Shown here: positions 4,993-5,718 of the stretch, one piece after another
Position numbering within the stretch: the stretch's first letter is position 1
How the letters are laid out: each line of letters opens with the position of its first letter
Assembly (NCBI GenBank): GCA_016209665.1
Contig: JACQVT010000750.1
Coordinates: 1 to 5,718 of the forward strand
Length of the DNA stretch: 5,718 nucleotides
Direction: 5' to 3'
Source of the DNA: Planctomycetota bacterium
GTDB taxonomy: Bacteria > Planctomycetota > Phycisphaerae > UBA1845 > PWPN01
Made by a program: the position numbers and the translations under genes
Notes under the pieces: generated by a model
What the model was told of the DNA's origin: nothing
What the model saw: only the letters and a program-made list of their open reading frames with translations
Databases searched by the model: none

Positions 4993-5718
4993 ATGCCCAA
5001 GCGCAACATCATCTGGATTCTGGTCGCGGGCGTGGTCGCCTTGTTGTTGTGGAAGGTTCCGGAAGGGGCCGTGCGCCGGGACGCGCTGTACACGCAGTTC
5101 AGCCCGCTGCTGGACGTGCGGGTGCAGGTGCTCAAGCATTACGTCGAGCCCGTCGCGGACGAGCAGCTCCTGAAGGGCGCGATCGACGGGATGCTCAACC
5201 ACCTCGATCCGTACTGCGCCTACTTCAGCCAGCGGGAATACGAGCAGTTCAACAAGCAGGCCAAGGGGCAGTTTTACGGCATTGGGATCGAGGTCACGCG
5301 GCTGCCGAGCGAGGGACTGCTGATCGTCAGCCCCATCGAGGGCAGCCCGGCGTTTCACGCGGGCCTGCGGGCGGGGGATCACATCACGGCGATCGACGGC
5401 GTCAAGACCGACCACATGCCGCTGGACAAGGGCGTCGAGATGATCTCGGGCAGCCCGGGCACGAGCGTGCGGCTCACGGTGATGAGGCCGAGCACGGAGG
5501 AGACGTTCGACAAGACGATCACGCGGGGGCTGATCACCGTTCGCACGGTGCGCGGATGGGCCCGCGACGGCGACTGGCAGTGGGACTACCTGATCGACCC
5601 GGAGCGGCGGATCGGTTATGTGCGGATTTCCCGCTTCGAGGGCCAGACGGCCGAGCAGTTCGACGAGGTCGTCCGGGACCTGCTGGCCCGGCATCGCACG
5701 CGCGGGCTGGTGCTGGAC
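4993..5718 (+). CDS. S41 family carboxyl-terminal processing peptidase (CtpA-like), 3' end outside window
   Basis: The first 242 residues of a C-terminal processing protease, open to the window's right edge. These are Ser/Lys-dyad endopeptidases that act in the periplasm, trimming or degrading proteins from their C-termini. A hydrophobic segment (6-20) after MPKR is a signal peptide or membrane anchor. The N-terminal helical region includes VLKHYVEPVADEQLLKGAI (46-64) and LDPYCAYFS (71-79), the usual LDPHSxYF position. A PDZ domain spans about 93-165, with FYGIGIEV and SPAFHAGLRAGDHITAIDG (118-136), the carboxylate-binding and substrate-gating module. The catalytic core opens at IGYVRISRF (207-215), and GLVLD at the edge is the start of the usual GLVLDLRxNPGG motif. 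The catalytic Ser and Lys lie beyond the window, so activity cannot be judged. The ATG at 4993 was chosen for the MPKR signal-anchor start; no strong ribosome binding site is present. Confidence 0.92.
   Translation, partial: MPKRNIIWILVAGVVALLLWKVPEGAVRRDALYTQFSPLLDVRVQVLKHYVEPVADEQLLKGAIDGMLNHLDPYCAYFSQREYEQFNKQAKGQFYGIGIEVTRLPSEGLLIVSPIEGSPAFHAGLRAGDHITAIDGVKTDHMPLDKGVEMISGSPGTSVRLTVMRPSTEETFDKTITRGLITVRTVRGWARDGDWQWDYLIDPERRIGYVRISRFEGQTAEQFDEVVRDLLARHRTRGLVLD

Noticed and set aside
4914..5135. N-terminal extension of the small minus-strand gene to 148 residues
   Set aside because: The added stretch is antisense to the signal-anchor and start of the S41 peptidase, covers the divergent promoter and is unlike the conserved core.

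Overview
The window is about 5.7 kb of GC-rich bacterial DNA. It holds five intact or near-intact genes, one gene cut by the right edge, one probable gene remnant and several short repeat or control elements. No rRNA, tRNA, CRISPR array or transposase is visible. The best guess at the source is a planctomycete or related lineage. This rests on a secreted protease with a Thr/Pro linker, Cys-Gly, hydrophobic and Arg tail, a long imperfect inverted repeat of a kind I recall from planctomycete intergenic DNA, and start sites with little Shine-Dalgarno signal. It is an inference, not a demonstrated assignment.

Layout: (1) 88-1187 (+), a secreted V8/Mpr-like serine protease behind a plausible promoter that overlaps a small palindrome. 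(2) 1198-1857 (-), a class I SAM-dependent methyltransferase, convergent with the protease. (3) 1858-2133, a 276-bp divergent intergenic region holding a perfect 8-3-8 palindrome, a roughly 91-bp imperfect hairpin repeat and a candidate promoter. (4) 2134-4002 (+), a multi-pass membrane protein of the GT-C / family 39 glycosyltransferase type. (5) 4003-4219, a 217-bp gap with no gene that ends in a second copy of the 8-mer CATACAAT. (6) 4220-4468 (+), a UPF0175 small antitoxin-like protein, followed 2 nt later by a 20-residue frame resembling the start of a Phd/YefM antitoxin (or, less well, a PIN toxin). (7) 4534-4688, no gene recognised. (8) 4689-4913 (-), a conserved 74-residue hypothetical protein. 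(9) 4926-5718 (+), a near-consensus promoter and the first 242 residues of an S41 carboxyl-terminal processing peptidase.

The genes do not form one operon: orientation changes four times and each unit seems to have its own promoter. There is a loose envelope theme, with a secreted protease, a membrane glycosyltransferase and a periplasmic CtpA-type peptidase. Between the last two lies a small-gene island that looks like decayed toxin-antitoxin material. I found no clearly new multi-gene system. The most interesting points are the C-terminal sorting-like tail on the protease, the two palindromes, the repeated CATACAAT next to start codons, and the antitoxin remnant.
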